Source: Pseudomonas mendocina
Lineage (GTDB): Bacteria > Pseudomonadota > Gammaproteobacteria > Pseudomonadales > Pseudomonadaceae
Reading direction: 5' to 3'
DNA length: 64,000 nt
Assembly (NCBI RefSeq): GCF_003008615.1
Contig: NZ_CP027657.1
Location: 2,294,001-2,358,000 of the forward strand
Shown here: positions 17,888 to 28,098 of the stretch, in pieces
Position numbering within the stretch: position 1 is the stretch's first letter
How the letters are laid out: each line of letters begins with the position of its first letter
Notes under the pieces: model-generated
Told to the model about the DNA's origin: nothing
Database searches by the model: none
The model's input: the letters and a program-made list of their open reading frames with translations, nothing else
Program-made: the position numbers and the translations under genes

Positions 17888-18858
17888 TGAGTCTGTGCCA
17901 TTCGCGGCTGAAGCCGCTCCTACCCACGTTTGTGCTCTCGGCGCTGTTGTCGGCGAACCCCGTTTGGGCGGCCACCGTCACCAGTTGCGACCGTCAGGTA
18001 ACCATCGAGCAGCCGCCGCAGCGTGCGGTCAGCCATGACGTCAACATGACCGCCATGCTGCTGGCACTTGGTCTGCGCGAGCGCATGGCCGGCTACACCG
18101 GCATCAGCGGCTGGAAGACCCTCGACCCGGACATGCGCGCGCAGTTGGGCGGTCTGCCCGAGCTGGCCGTGCGCTACCCGTCGCTGGAGAATCTGCTCGA
18201 TGCCGGCACCGACTTCGTCTTCGCCGGCTGGAACTACGGTATGCGCATCGGCGGCGAGATCACTCCAGCCAGCCTGGCGCGCTTTGGCATTCCGGTGTAC
18301 GAGCTGAGCGAGTCCTGCGCGCATATCATGCCGGGGCGCGTCGCCAGCCTCGACGATGTCTACAACGACCTGCGCAACCTCGGCCTTATCTTCGCCGTCG
18401 AAGATCGCGCCGAGGCCCTGGTGCAGGTCATGCAGGCGCGGGTGGCGGCGGTGCAGGTTCGCCTGGGTGTGCAACCGACGCGGCCGCGGGTGTTCGTCTA
18501 CGACAGCGGCGAGGACGTGCCCTTCAGCGCCGGGCGTTTGGGCATGCCGCAGCCGCTGATCGAGGCGGCTGGCGGGCGCAACGTGATGGACGGCGTGGCG
18601 GCCAACTGGATGAAGGTCGGCTGGGAGTCGGTGGTCGAGGAGGATCCCGAGCTGATCCTGATCGTCGACTATGGCGAGCGCACGGCCGCGCAGAAGCGCG
18701 ATTTCCTCCTGCAGCATCCGGCCTTGCAAGGTGTCACGGCGATCCGCGAGCAGCGCTTTGTGGTGCTCTCCTATCTCGCCGTTACACCGAGCCTGGATAA
18801 CGCCGCCGCCATCGAGACCCTGGCCGCCGCACTGCATCCCGAGGTTTTCGCACAGTGA
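17887..18858 (+). CDS. Periplasmic corrinoid-binding ABC transporter protein
   Basis: The 323-residue protein is a cluster-A-II type binding protein (FecB/BtuF fold): VTIEQPPQRAVSHDVNMTAMLLALGL, YPSLENLLDAGTDFVFAGWNYG and WESVVEEDPELILIVDYG. A signal peptide of about 28 residues ends NPVWA. Its first residues after the ATG are encoded by a REP sequence (17901-17926), which supplies the Arg and Lys of the n-region. The ATG overlaps the ATPase stop. Function as BtuF equivalent is inferred from the operon and riboswitch. Confidence 0.9.
   Translation: MSLCHSRLKPLLPTFVLSALLSANPVWAATVTSCDRQVTIEQPPQRAVSHDVNMTAMLLALGLRERMAGYTGISGWKTLDPDMRAQLGGLPELAVRYPSLENLLDAGTDFVFAGWNYGMRIGGEITPASLARFGIPVYELSESCAHIMPGRVASLDDVYNDLRNLGLIFAVEDRAEALVQVMQARVAAVQVRLGVQPTRPRVFVYDSGEDVPFSAGRLGMPQPLIEAAGGRNVMDGVAANWMKVGWESVVEEDPELILIVDYGERTAAQKRDFLLQHPALQGVTAIREQRFVVLSYLAVTPSLDNAAAIETLAAALHPEVFAQ
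17901..17926. repeat. REP half-element inside a signal-peptide coding region
   Basis: TTCGCGGCTGAAGCCGCTCC followed by TAC matches the intergenic REP near 43862 exactly and is translated in frame as HSRLKPLLP in the binding protein. Confidence 0.85.
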
Positions 18859-19862
18859 GTCGCTATCGCCTGCTGCTGCTCGGGTTGATCGGGCTGCTGG
18901 CGCTATCCTGTGCGGTTTCACTGGGTTTCGGCGCGGCCCAGGTGTCGCTCGAACAGGTGCTGGCGATCCTCGGTCAGCACCTGTTCGGCATCGTGCCCGA
19001 GGCAGCGGTGAGCGTCGGTCAGGACAGTATCGTCTGGCAACTGCGCGCGCCACGGGTGCTGCTCGGCGCGCTGGTGGGCGCTGGGCTGGCGCTGGTCGGA
19101 ACGGCGCTGCAGGCGGTGACGCGCAACCCGCTGGCCGACCCGCACCTGCTCGGCGTCAGCTCCGGCGCGGCTTTCGGCGCTGTGGTCGTGGTGCTCTACC
19201 TGGGCGAGTTCGCCGGGCTGCTCAGCCTGCCGCTGGCGGCCTTCGTCGGCGCATTGGCAAGCATGCTGCTGGTGCTGGCCATCGCCAGTCGCAGCGGGCG
19301 GCTGGAGAGCGACCGCCTGCTGCTGGCCGGGGTGGCGGTGTCGTTCGTGATGATGGCGGCGAGCAACCTGCTGCTGTACCTGGGCAACCCGCATGCGGCC
19401 AGCTCGGTGCTGTTCTGGATGCTCGGCGGCCTCGGCCTGGCGCGCTGGGAACTGCTCTGGCTGCCGGCCGTGTGCCTGTTGCTGGCGCTGGCCGTGCTGC
19501 TGGGCTTGGGTCGTGCGCTGAACGCGCTGATGGCCGGCGAGCAGAGCGCGGTAAGTCTTGGCCTGGAGCCGCGCCGGGTGCGCCTGCTGGTGTTCGTGGT
19601 GGCCTCGCTGCTGACTGGGGTGCTGGTGTCGCTGTCCGGCGCCATCGGCTTCGTCGGCCTGATGCTGCCGCACGTGGCGCGCTTTCTGGTCGGCGCCGAG
19701 CACCGCCGCCTGCTGCCCGTGGCGGCACTGCTCGGTGCGCTGTTTCTGGTCTGGGTCGATGTCGCGGCGCGCACCTGGCTGGCGCCGCAGGATCTGCCCA
19801 TCGGCATCGTCACCGCCGCCATCGGCGGGGTGTTCTTCGTGGCCCTGCTCAGGCGCCGCTAG
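18855..19862 (+). CDS. FecCD/BtuC-type ABC transporter permease
   Basis: The 335-residue hydrophobic protein is a FecCD permease: VLLGALVGAGLALVGTALQAV, NPLADPHLLGVSSGAAFGAV, and GAIGFVGLMLPHVARFLVG with the coupling-helix GLMLPH motif, ending PIGIVTAAIGGVFFVALLRR. About ten membrane segments fit. It starts with GTG overlapping the binding-protein stop (GTGA). It completes the receptor-ATPase-binding protein-permease operon. Confidence 0.95.
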   Translation: MSRYRLLLLGLIGLLALSCAVSLGFGAAQVSLEQVLAILGQHLFGIVPEAAVSVGQDSIVWQLRAPRVLLGALVGAGLALVGTALQAVTRNPLADPHLLGVSSGAAFGAVVVVLYLGEFAGLLSLPLAAFVGALASMLLVLAIASRSGRLESDRLLLAGVAVSFVMMAASNLLLYLGNPHAASSVLFWMLGGLGLARWELLWLPAVCLLLALAVLLGLGRALNALMAGEQSAVSLGLEPRRVRLLVFVVASLLTGVLVSLSGAIGFVGLMLPHVARFLVGAEHRRLLPVAALLGALFLVWVDVAARTWLAPQDLPIGIVTAAIGGVFFVALLRRR

Positions 19863-19871
19863 CCACCGACT

Positions 19872-21794
19872 TCATAGGCGGAAGCGCTGCACCTGACTTT
19901 GCAGCGTACTGCCGAGGCGGGCCAGCTCCAGGCTGGCCTGGCTGGTCTGCTCGCTCGCCGTATAGGCCTGCTCGGTGATGCTGCGCACGTTGAGCACGCT
20001 GCGGTTGATTTCCTCGGCGACGGCGCCTTGCTGTTCAGCGGCGGCGGCGATCTGCTGGGTCATACCTTGGGCATTGCCGATACTCGCGGTGATGCTCTGC
20101 AGCGCATCACCGGCCTGACGGGCCAGCGCGACGCTGTTTTGAGTGAGGCTGCGGCTGCCTTCCATACGTTGCACGGCCTTGAGTGTGCCCTGCTGCAGGG
20201 CGGCGATCAGCGCCTCGATTTCCTGGGTGGACTGCTGGGTGCGCTGGGCCAACCCCCGTACCTCGTCGGCGACCACGGCGAAGCCACGCCCGGCTTCCCC
20301 GGCACGGGCGGCCTCGATGGCGGCGTTGAGGGCCAGCAGGTTGGTCTGCTCGGCCACCGACTTGATGACGTCGAGCATGCTGCCGATGCGCCCGCTTTCC
20401 TCGGCCAGGGCACTGATGGCCTCGCCGGTCAGCTCGACTTCACCGGACAGGCTGTCGATCTGTTCGATGGCTTTCCTGACGATCTGCGCGCCGTTGCTGG
20501 CGTCCTGCGCGGTGAGTTCCACCGCGTGCGCCGTTTCGACTGCATTGCGCGCCACGTCCTGCACCGAGGTGGCCATCTCGTGCATGGCGGTGGCGACCTG
20601 GTCTGTTTCCAGTTTCTGCTCGTTGGCGCCGGCACGGGTCTGCTGGGTGATGGCGGAGAGTTCTTCGGTGGCGCTGGCGATCTGCGTCGCGCCGTCGCCG
20701 ATATGCCCGATCAGCTGTCTCAGGCTGCTGGCCATGGCACTGACGCCCTGCTGCAACTGGCCGATCTCGTCCGTGCGCTGCACGTTGTCCTGATGGCTGA
20801 GATCGCCGCCGGCAATGCGCTGCACATTGTGCAGGGCGTTGCGCAGAGCCGGGACGATCTGCCGGGTGATCAGCGCTGCACTGGCGACCCCGAAAACCAG
20901 GGCCAGGGCCAGGCAGGTGAGCAGTATCCAGGCAGCATGACGGGTATCTTCAGTGCGCTGCTGCATCTGGTTTTCATACAGCGCCAGGCAGTTCTCGACC
21001 ATCGACAGCACCAGTTGCTGAGCCTGCTGCAGATCACCGTCGATGCGTTGCAGGGCTGCCTGGTGGGTGTCGAGCGTATCGCGGTAGGTGCGAATGGACT
21101 GTTCCATGTCCCGGAACAGTTCAGCGGGTGCATCGCTCAATTGCGCCCGCAGCGGTTGGAGGTTGCCGAGGGTCTTGTCGACGGCGTCGATGGCGGACTG
21201 GTACTGATCCTTCTTGCCGCTGTAGGTATAGGCCCTGGTCTCGAAGCGGGCATAGAGAAACTGCATCTGGATGGTCTTCACGACCTTGTAGCGCTCGTGC
21301 GTTCTGAGCACGTCCTCGGTGTCGCTGCTGACGTAGCCATCGAGCTTGTCCAGCGCGGCGAGGGCCTGGTCGCCGCTGCTGCGGCGCGCGTTACGAGAGG
21401 CCGCGATCTGTTGGTAAGCCGCTTGCAGGTCTTGGATGATGGCCTGATAACTGGCCAGGGCCTGATCCATCTGGACGATTTTCTGCCGGTTGGTTTCGGT
21501 CGTGAAGAAGTTGCGCAGGCCCGCCAGGTTCTGCTCGATGCTGGCGATCTTCTGCTTCAGCTCGCCGACGCTCTTCTCGTCTCCACCGCTCTGCAGGTAA
21601 GCGGCACGCGCCAGGCGCATTTCCGAGAGATCCTGCATCAGTTGGTTGACCGCGCTCATGCGATCCATGCGGTAGGACAGGTTGCGAATGGAATCCCAGC
21701 CTGCCCAGAAGATCAGAAGGCTCATCAGCAGCAGCAGGCCGAAGCCCGTCATCAGTTTTCTGCCGACACTCAGATTGGCAAGCCAGCGATACAT
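19872..21794 (-). CDS. Methyl-accepting chemotaxis protein, HBM-type sensor
   Basis: The 640-residue chemoreceptor has TM1 near residues 12-32, a long all-helical periplasmic domain (about residues 33-285) that looks like a helical bimodular (HBM) domain, TM2, a HAMP segment and the signalling domain with the highly conserved tip [20 protein letters not shown]. The length and sensor type resemble McpS of P. putida, which binds TCA-cycle acids; ligand identity here is inference. The start at 21794 follows AGGAG; an ORF start at 21839 lies upstream of that site. Confidence 0.92.
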   Translation of the reverse strand: MYRWLANLSVGRKLMTGFGLLLLMSLLIFWAGWDSIRNLSYRMDRMSAVNQLMQDLSEMRLARAAYLQSGGDEKSVGELKQKIASIEQNLAGLRNFFTTETNRQKIVQMDQALASYQAIIQDLQAAYQQIAASRNARRSSGDQALAALDKLDGYVSSDTEDVLRTHERYKVVKTIQMQFLYARFETRAYTYSGKKDQYQSAIDAVDKTLGNLQPLRAQLSDAPAELFRDMEQSIRTYRDTLDTHQAALQRIDGDLQQAQQLVLSMVENCLALYENQMQQRTEDTRHAAWILLTCLALALVFGVASAALITRQIVPALRNALHNVQRIAGGDLSHQDNVQRTDEIGQLQQGVSAMASSLRQLIGHIGDGATQIASATEELSAITQQTRAGANEQKLETDQVATAMHEMATSVQDVARNAVETAHAVELTAQDASNGAQIVRKAIEQIDSLSGEVELTGEAISALAEESGRIGSMLDVIKSVAEQTNLLALNAAIEAARAGEAGRGFAVVADEVRGLAQRTQQSTQEIEALIAALQQGTLKAVQRMEGSRSLTQNSVALARQAGDALQSITASIGNAQGMTQQIAAAAEQQGAVAEEINRSVLNVRSITEQAYTASEQTSQASLELARLGSTLQSQVQRFRL

Positions 21795-22268
21795 AGGACG
21801 CACTCCTGATTCGTGAGGGGGGTGGGACGTCTCGTGCAACGCGCTGCGCGTTCAGGGGCAGGCATGCCGCGGTTCGGCTCCCCTTCGATCGGGAACCACC
21901 GGTGCATGGCGAGGTGGAGGTTTTGCGAAGGCAGGCAACGAGAGAAAGTCATGGGTGGCCGTTGTTCTTTTCGGCAGCTCGAATGGCTGATCGGCGCCGT
22001 TTTATTGGGCTAGGACGTAAATCTGAGCCTGTGCGAGAACCTGGCAGGTGGCACGAGGGTGCTTGGGACTATGGCAGGGCGCTATAAATCCATCCAATGC
22101 ATTTTTCACGTGCTTTGTTTTGTTTAGTGCATCAATTGAGGCGCAGAAGTCACTTGCCGTCGCGCACTGCCACCGCTGTTCGAGCCGTTAGTCGCCCTGA
22201 GCGAACCTGGCCAAGCTGGTCAGGTCATCTGCTTCAGGTTCCATGAAACCTGGCCAGGAGGGATGACC
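21795..22268. other. Intergenic region without a recognisable gene
   Basis: This 474-bp stretch separates the divergent chemoreceptor and cfa genes. I see no coding sequence with a credible start and composition. A short hairpin (CCTGGCC/GGTCAGG, about 22206-22224) and the self-complementary CCTGGCCAGG at the cfa ribosome-binding site are the only structures noted. Promoters for both genes must lie here but no clear -35/-10 pair can be assigned. Confidence 0.5.
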
Positions 22269-23453
22269 ATGCTCGCGCAATTGCCCGCCGCATTTCGTGA
22301 TCTGCAACTACCGCTGCGCCTGAGGTTATGGGACGGCAAGCAGATCGACCTGGGGCCGAAACCCAGGGTGACGCTGGTGGTGAAAGATCCCACGCTGGTC
22401 ACGCAACTGGCTCACCCCAGCCTGGATGCGCTGGGCGCGGCCTATGTCGAAGGCCGGGTGGATCTGGAAGGCTCCATCGAAGAGGCCATCGAGGTCGGTG
22501 ACGCGCTGAGCACGGCGCTGCTCGGTGATCAATCCACGTCCACCGAGTTGTACACCGTCCATGACAAAGGCAGTGACGCTGCCGCCATCAGTTACCACTA
22601 CGACCTGTCCAACGAGTTCTATCGGTTGTGGCTGGATAGCGACATGGTCTACTCCTGCGCCTATTTCGAAACCGGACAGGAAGACCTCGACCAGGCCCAG
22701 CAGGCCAAGTTGCGTCATCTGTGCCGCAAGCTGCGCCTGCAGCCAGGCGACAGATTGCTCGACGTCGGTTGTGGCTGGGGTGGCCTGGCGCGTTTCGCCG
22801 CGCGCGAGTTCGGCGCCGAGGTGCATGGCATCACCCTGAGCAAGGCGCAGCTGGAGCTGGGTTTGCAGCGTGTGGCCGAGGAGGGTCTGAGCGAGCGCGT
22901 CACCCTGGAACTGCTGGATTACCGCGACCTGCCGCAGGACGGACGCTTCGACAAGGTGGTCAGCGTCGGCATGTTCGAGCACGTCGGCCACGCCAACCTG
23001 TCGCTGTATTGCGAGCGTCTGTTCGGTGCGGTCAGACCCGGTGGCCTGGTGATGAACCACGGCATCACCTCGCGCTTCACCGACGGTCGCCCGGTGGGGC
23101 GTGGTGCGGGCGAGTTCATCGATCGCTACGTCTTTCCCCAGGGCGAGCTGCCCCATCTGGCGACCATCGCCAAGGCGATCAGCGAGGCCGGGCTGGAGGT
23201 CGTCGATGTCGAGAGTCTGCGTTTGCATTACGCACGCACGCTGCACTTGTGGAGCCAGGGGCTGGAGCGACAGCTGCAGGCTGCCGCGCAGTGGGTGCCG
23301 GAAAAGTCGCTGCGCATCTGGCGCCTGTACCTGGCTGGCTGCGCCTACGGCTTCCAGCATGGCTGGATGAACCTGCACCAGATTCTCGCGGTGAAACCCT
23401 ACGCGGACGGCCATCACGACCTGCCATGGAGCCGCGCTGACCTCTATCGCTGA
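22269..23453 (+). CDS. cfa: Cyclopropane-fatty-acyl-phospholipid synthase family protein
   Basis: The 394-residue SAM enzyme shows the CFA synthase pattern: YHYDLSNEFYRLWLDSDMVYSCAYF, the SAM motif LLDVGCGWGGLARFAAREFG, GITLSKAQ, and VSVGMFEHVGHANL with the active-site region. It methylenates membrane phospholipid double bonds. The start at 22269 was chosen over the ATG at 22263 because AGGAGG ends one base before the latter and seven before the former. C-terminal residues retain FQHGWMNLHQIL. It could equally be a paralogue acting on another lipid. Confidence 0.92.
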   Translation: MLAQLPAAFRDLQLPLRLRLWDGKQIDLGPKPRVTLVVKDPTLVTQLAHPSLDALGAAYVEGRVDLEGSIEEAIEVGDALSTALLGDQSTSTELYTVHDKGSDAAAISYHYDLSNEFYRLWLDSDMVYSCAYFETGQEDLDQAQQAKLRHLCRKLRLQPGDRLLDVGCGWGGLARFAAREFGAEVHGITLSKAQLELGLQRVAEEGLSERVTLELLDYRDLPQDGRFDKVVSVGMFEHVGHANLSLYCERLFGAVRPGGLVMNHGITSRFTDGRPVGRGAGEFIDRYVFPQGELPHLATIAKAISEAGLEVVDVESLRLHYARTLHLWSQGLERQLQAAAQWVPEKSLRIWRLYLAGCAYGFQHGWMNLHQILAVKPYADGHHDLPWSRADLYR

Positions 23454-23491
23454 TGGGGTAACATGCGGCAGTCCTCGCCATCGAGCTGCCC

Positions 23492-25240
23492 ATGCCCACT
23501 GTGCTGCAACGCCATCGCGTGCTTTTCACCGTCCTGCCGATTCTGGTCGGGCTGGTGCTGAGCGTGTGGTTCGCCGGGCGTTATGCCGAGCAGCGTGCAT
23601 GGACAGAACGCAGCCTGGAGGCGCGCGGTCAGCTGCAACTCTATGCGCAGTCGATTCGCACGTTGGTCGAGCGCTTCAACTCGGTGCCGGAGGTGCTGTC
23701 GCTGGACAGCGATATCCGCAGCTTGCTGCGTGCGCCCGAGGATCGCCACCTGCGCATGGCGCTCAACCTGCGTCTGGAGCGACTGAACAAGGCGGCCGGC
23801 TCTACCGTTCTGTATCTGCTCGACACCCAGGGTGAGACGCTGTCGGCCAGCAACTGGCGCGACTGGAGCAGCTTCGTCGGCAACAACTACGCCTTCCGTC
23901 CCTATTTCCAGAATGCCCTGCGCGAAGGTGGGGCCCGTTACTTCGCCGTCGGTGTGACCACCGGCATTCCCGGCTACTTCCTTTCCCATGTGGTTCGTGA
24001 CGACGACGGCAGCCTGATCGGCGTATTGGTGGTCAAGCTGGAGCTGGAGGAACTGCAGCGCGAATGGGTCGATCAGCCCGGCGTGCTGCTGGTGGCCGAC
24101 AGTCACCAAGTGGCGATCCTCAGCAATCGTCCAGCCTGGCGCTTTCGCACCTTGCAGGCCCTGGACGACCAGGCGCGCGCCGAGCTGATCGACGTGCGCA
24201 AATATGCCGAGCAGGCGCTCAAGCCATTACCCAGCCGTGTTCATCGCTACATCGACGACGAGACGGCCTGGACGCGCCTGGACGGCCCCGATGGGCCGCG
24301 TGATTACCTCTGGCAGCGGATGACGTTGCCCGATGAAGGCTGGACGCTGCATCTGCTCAGCGATCCCAGCAACCTGGCCGATGCTCGCCTCAGCTACAGC
24401 CTGGCGGCGGCCGGTGCCTGGCTGGCACTGACCTTCCTGCTGCTGTTCCTCGCCCAGCGGCGCAAGAACCAGCGCCTGCAGGCGAACATTCGTGAACGCC
24501 TGGAGCGCGAAGTGGAGTTGCGTACCGCCGAGCTGCGCCAGGCCCAGGAGGGCTTGGTGCATGCGGCCAAGATGGCGGCGCTGGGGCAGATGTCAGCGGC
24601 CATGGCGCATGAGATCAACCAGCCGCTGACCGCCTTGCAGATGCAGCTGGGCAGCCAGCGGCTGTTGCTCGAAAGCGGGCGGCCCGAGGTCATGCGCGAG
24701 GGTCTGCAGCGCATGGATGGCTTGTTGCAACGCATGGCGGCGTTGACCGGGCACTTGAAGACGTTCGCCCGCAAGACCCCGGCCGGCCTCAGTGAACGCC
24801 TGCGCCTGGGCGACGTGCTGGAGCAGGCGCTGCAATTGCTGGCGCCGCGCATCCGCAGCGAGCAGGTGGAGCTGCACGTCGAGGTGGCTGCCGATGCGTT
24901 GGTCTTGGGCGATGCCATTCGCCTGGAACAGGTGCTGCTCAACCTGCTGCACAACGCGCTGGATGCGATGGTCGAGAGTGAGCGGCGCATCCTCGACGTG
25001 CGCATCCTGCGTGAGGGTGACGAGTGTCGGTTGATGGTCGAGGACAGCGGCGGCGGGATTGCCGAAGAGACTCTGGGGCACGTGTTCGAACCCTTCTTCA
25101 CCACCAAGCCGGTCGGCCAGGGCCTGGGCCTGGGCCTGGCGGTGTCCTATGGCATCGTGCGGGAATTGGGCGGTACGTTGAGCGCAGCCAATAGCGAGCA
25201 CGGCGCGGTATTCACCCTGAGTCTGCCGGCCGCACCGTAG
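23492..25240 (+). CDS. dctB: C4-dicarboxylate sensor histidine kinase (DctB-like)
   Basis: The 582-residue kinase has TM1 ([19 protein letters not shown]), a periplasmic double-PDC sensor domain (about residues 35-300, with [13 protein letters not shown] and [11 protein letters not shown], typical of DctB), TM2 (about 300-325), a coiled linker, the H-box [15 protein letters not shown] with His373, the N-box [12 protein letters not shown] and the G-boxes VEDSGGGI and [15 protein letters not shown]. It precedes a DctD-type regulator and presumably senses a carboxylate in the periplasm to control the TRAP operon downstream. Confidence 0.93.
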   Translation: MPTVLQRHRVLFTVLPILVGLVLSVWFAGRYAEQRAWTERSLEARGQLQLYAQSIRTLVERFNSVPEVLSLDSDIRSLLRAPEDRHLRMALNLRLERLNKAAGSTVLYLLDTQGETLSASNWRDWSSFVGNNYAFRPYFQNALREGGARYFAVGVTTGIPGYFLSHVVRDDDGSLIGVLVVKLELEELQREWVDQPGVLLVADSHQVAILSNRPAWRFRTLQALDDQARAELIDVRKYAEQALKPLPSRVHRYIDDETAWTRLDGPDGPRDYLWQRMTLPDEGWTLHLLSDPSNLADARLSYSLAAAGAWLALTFLLLFLAQRRKNQRLQANIRERLEREVELRTAELRQAQEGLVHAAKMAALGQMSAAMAHEINQPLTALQMQLGSQRLLLESGRPEVMREGLQRMDGLLQRMAALTGHLKTFARKTPAGLSERLRLGDVLEQALQLLAPRIRSEQVELHVEVAADALVLGDAIRLEQVLLNLLHNALDAMVESERRILDVRILREGDECRLMVEDSGGGIAEETLGHVFEPFFTTKPVGQGLGLGLAVSYGIVRELGGTLSAANSEHGAVFTLSLPAAP

Positions 25241-25306
25241 GGTGCGCCGTGCACACCGCAGCCATCGATGTGCCATGGGTTACCGGTGCGCGCAGTGCAC
25301 CCTACG
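25233..25306. repeat. REP-type inverted repeat
   Basis: ACCGTAGGGTGCGCCGTGCA and, in complement, ACCGTAGGGTGCACTGCGCG face each other around a short loop. It fills most of the dctB-dctD spacer. Related GCGCACCCTACGG arms occur at about 26815 and 13748. Confidence 0.75.
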
Positions 25307-25407
25307 GTCTGTCGCCGTTGCGCCGAGGGTGACGCTCGTCACACCCGGGGTTGCTCCCCTGGAATTCATCCGGGCTACACTGCCGCGGTTCATAACGGGG
25401 AGGTGCC

Positions 25408-26751
25408 ATGAGCGATCAGGTGATAGTGGTCGATGACGAAGCGGCGATTCGCGAAGCGGTTCAGCAGTGGCTGGAGCTTTCTGGCTTCGAGGTGCGCACC
25501 TGTAGCAGTGCCAGAGAGGCGTTGGCGCTGGTCGACCGTGACTACCCCGGTATCGTCGTCAGCGATGTGCGCATGCCGGGCAGCGATGGCCTGCAACTGC
25601 TGGACAAGCTGCTGCAAGTGGATGCCGACCTGCCGGTGATTCTGGTCACGGGCCATGGCGACGTGCCGATGGCAGTGCAGGCGCTGCGTCAGGGGGCTTA
25701 CGATTTCATCGAGAAACCCTTCACCCCCGAGCGTTTGCTCGATAGCGTGCGGCGTGCGCTGGACAAGCGCCGCCTGGTCTGTGAGAACCGCCAGCTGCGT
25801 CGCCAGGTGGCCGACAAGGGCCGCATCGAAAACCAGCTGATCGGCATTTCCCGGCCGATGGAAAATCTGCGCCGGCAGATCCTCGAACTGGCTGGCACCT
25901 CGGTCAACGTGCTGATTCGCGGTGAAACCGGTAGCGGCAAGGAGCGCGTCGCGCGTTGCCTGCACGACTTCAGCCCGCGTGCCGGCAAGGCCTTTGCCGC
26001 GCTCAACTGCGCAGCGATTCCGGAAACCATTTTCGAGAGCGAGCTGTTCGGCCACGAGAGCGGCGCCTTTACCGGTGCCCAGGGCCGGCGCATCGGGCGT
26101 ATCGAGCATGCCGACGGCGGCACGCTGTTCCTCGATGAGGTGGAGAGCCTGCCACTGGCGCAGCAGGTCAAGCTGCTGCGCGTGCTGCAGGAAAAGACCC
26201 TGGAGCGCCTGGGCTCGAACAAGAGCATCAAGGTCGACCTGCGGGTGATCAGCGCGGTCAAACCGGATCTGCAGGACGAGGTGCGCGCCGGGCGTTTCCG
26301 TGAGGATCTGCTCTATCGCCTCAACGTCGCCACCCTGCACATTCCGCCGCTGCGTGATCGTCGTGAAGACATTCCGCTGCTGTTCGAGCACTTCGCCGCC
26401 GAAGCGGCGCTGCGTCATGAGCGTGAGGCGCCGCCGTTGCCACCGAGCGAGCTGGCGCGGCTGCTCAGTCATGACTGGCCTGGCAACGTGCGCGAGCTGG
26501 CCAACGCCGCCGAGCGTCATGCGCTGGGGCTTTCCAATCCGTCCTCGAACGAGCAGGTGGTGGATCAGTCACTGGCGCAGCAGATGGAGACCTTCGAGGC
26601 GCAATGCCTGCGCAACGCCCTGCTGCAATGCCAGGGCAACATCGCGGCGGTGATGGAGATGCTGCAACTGCCACGGCGCACCCTCAACGAGAAGATGCAG
26701 CGTCATGGTCTGAGCCGCAGCGACTACCTGCCTGGCGGCGAGGAAGTGTAG
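25408..26751 (+). CDS. dctD: Sigma-54-dependent response regulator (DctD-like)
   Basis: The 447-residue NtrC-class activator has a receiver domain with phospho-acceptor Asp53, a AAA+ domain with Walker A GETGSGKE (171-178), the sigma-54 contact loop ESGAFTGA (216-223) and [14 protein letters not shown], and a Fis-type C-terminal HTH ([20 protein letters not shown]). Phosphorylated by the DctB-like kinase, it should activate a sigma-54 promoter; one is present at 26946 before the TRAP genes. GGGGAGG precedes the ATG. Confidence 0.95.
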   Translation: MSDQVIVVDDEAAIREAVQQWLELSGFEVRTCSSAREALALVDRDYPGIVVSDVRMPGSDGLQLLDKLLQVDADLPVILVTGHGDVPMAVQALRQGAYDFIEKPFTPERLLDSVRRALDKRRLVCENRQLRRQVADKGRIENQLIGISRPMENLRRQILELAGTSVNVLIRGETGSGKERVARCLHDFSPRAGKAFAALNCAAIPETIFESELFGHESGAFTGAQGRRIGRIEHADGGTLFLDEVESLPLAQQVKLLRVLQEKTLERLGSNKSIKVDLRVISAVKPDLQDEVRAGRFREDLLYRLNVATLHIPPLRDRREDIPLLFEHFAAEAALRHEREAPPLPPSELARLLSHDWPGNVRELANAAERHALGLSNPSSNEQVVDQSLAQQMETFEAQCLRNALLQCQGNIAAVMEMLQLPRRTLNEKMQRHGLSRSDYLPGGEEV

Positions 26752-26845
26752 GGGCTGTCGCGCAGCCATTCTGGGTGTGCGCACCATGAATATCGCGGTG
26801 TTTGCTCGGTGCGCATGGCGCACCCTACGGGAGCCTCTGCCATAA

Positions 26846-26890
26846 GCGGAATTTTGCCTATGGCCGCGTTCGAGGTCGGCGGAATCTTGC
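26846..26890. promoter_or_regulatory. Candidate activator-binding direct repeats (UAS) for the DctD-like regulator
   Basis: GCGGAATTTTGC (26846-26857) and GCGGAATCTTGC (26879-26890) differ at one base and are 33 bp apart, about three helical turns, placing them on one DNA face. They lie 56-100 bp upstream of the sigma-54 promoter. They resemble the GCGGA-type half-sites I recall for rhizobial DctD. Binding is inferred. Confidence 0.55.
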
Positions 26891-26945
26891 GCACCTCTCT
26901 CCGTGTTCTTTGTTGAAACCCCTCTGGCCCGGGGGTTTCCGGTTC

Positions 26946-26961
26946 TGGCATGAGGCCTGCA
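26946..26961 (+). promoter_or_regulatory. Sigma-54 (RpoN) promoter
   Basis: TGGCATGAGGCCTGCA agrees with the -24/-12 consensus TGGCACGNNNNTTGCW at all but two positions, with exact GG-N10-GC spacing. It lies 66 bp upstream of the TAXI binding-protein start and just downstream of the NtrC-class regulator gene. Confidence 0.8.
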
Positions 26962-27027
26962 AAAGGCTCTGTGTGCCTGGGTTCATGTCTGAGCCGGCAA
27001 CCATAACAACAACGGAGATTTTCCCCC

Positions 27028-27984
27028 ATGCGACTGACCAAGCGTCTGAGTCTGTTCGCCGCTGCCGCGGCCATCACTGCCAGCACTGCGGCCATTGCCG
27101 CTCCCACCTTCATCAACGTTCTCACCGGCGGCACCAGCGGGGTCTACTACCCGATTGGCGTGGCCATGTCGCAGATCTATGGCAACAACATCGAGGGCGC
27201 GAAAACCTCGGTACAGGCGACCAAGGCCTCGGTGGAAAACCTCAACCTGCTGCAGTCCGGCCGTGGCGAAATCGCCTTTGCTCTGGGCGATTCGGTGGAA
27301 GACGCCTGGAACGGCGTGGAAGACGCTGGCTTCAAGGCGCCGCTGACGCGCATCCGTGCCATCGCCGCTACCTACCCGAACTACATCCAGATCGTTGCCA
27401 GCAAGGAATCCGGGATCAAGACCCTGGAAGACCTGAAAGGCAAGCGCATCTCCGTGGGCGCGCCGAAGTCGGGTACCGAGCTCAACGCCCGGGCGATCTT
27501 CAAGGCCGCTGGCCTGAGCTACAAGGACATGGGCCGTGTGGAGTTCATGCCCTACGCCGAGTCGGTCGAGCTGATCAAGAACCGTCAGCTGGACGCCACC
27601 CTGCAGTCGTCCGGCCTGGGCATGGCGGCCATCCGTGACCTCGCGTCGATGGTGCCAATCACCTTCGTCGCCATCCCTGAAGAAGTCGTGGCCAAGATCG
27701 ACAGCCAGGCCTACCAGGCCAAGGTCATCCCGGCCGGTACCTACGACGGCCAGGATCAGGACGTGCCGACTGCGGCCATCGTCAACCTGCTGGTGAGCCA
27801 CGAGAAAGTCTCCGACGACGTCGCCTACCAGATGACCAAGCTGCTGTTCGACAACCTCCCGCGTCTGCGCACCGCCCACTCCGCGTCCAACGACATCAGC
27901 CTGGAAGCGGCCACCGAGGCGCTGCCGATCCCGCTGCACCCGGGCGCCGAGCGCTTCTACAAGGAAGCCGGGGTTCTCAAGTAA
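27028..27984 (+). CDS. TAXI-family TRAP transporter solute-binding protein
   Basis: The 318-residue protein has a signal peptide (MRLTKRLSLFAAAAAITAS, cleavage after AAIA) and the TAXI features: FINVLTGGTSGVYYPIGVAMSQI, VQATKASVENLNLLQSGRGEIAFALGDS and a late LHPGAERFYKEAGVL. It would capture an organic acid in the periplasm and deliver it to the fused permease encoded next. Given the DctB/DctD context a C4- or C5-dicarboxylate such as 2-oxoglutarate or glutamate is plausible, not shown. CGGAG lies upstream of the ATG. Confidence 0.93.
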   Translation: MRLTKRLSLFAAAAAITASTAAIAAPTFINVLTGGTSGVYYPIGVAMSQIYGNNIEGAKTSVQATKASVENLNLLQSGRGEIAFALGDSVEDAWNGVEDAGFKAPLTRIRAIAATYPNYIQIVASKESGIKTLEDLKGKRISVGAPKSGTELNARAIFKAAGLSYKDMGRVEFMPYAESVELIKNRQLDATLQSSGLGMAAIRDLASMVPITFVAIPEEVVAKIDSQAYQAKVIPAGTYDGQDQDVPTAAIVNLLVSHEKVSDDVAYQMTKLLFDNLPRLRTAHSASNDISLEAATEALPIPLHPGAERFYKEAGVLK

Positions 27985-27995
27985 TACGGATAAAC

Positions 27996-28022
27996 GGGGG
28001 CAGGGCGCTCGCCTTGCTCCCC
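27996..28022 (+). other. Intercistronic hairpin
   Basis: GGGGGCAGGGCG pairs with CGCCTTGCTCCCC around a short loop in the 114-bp spacer between the binding protein and the permease. No T-run follows, so it more likely stabilises the binding-protein message than ends transcription. Confidence 0.5.
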
Positions 28023-28098
28023 ATTTATCGAATCGGCGTTCGGCCCAGCCTTTGCGGTAACGGCCCGCTGTTATTCCAGCTGCATCGAGAGTCTATCC

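Noticed and set aside
19899..21809. 636-codon open frame on the plus strand
   Set aside because: It is antisense to the whole chemoreceptor gene, which has clear domains. High GC content keeps opposite frames open; the translated product shows no family features.
21900..22060. Possible FliA (sigma-28) promoter for the chemoreceptor
   Set aside because: GCCGATCA- and GCCGAAAA-like -10 elements occur on the minus strand, but no TAAA lies at the required spacing.
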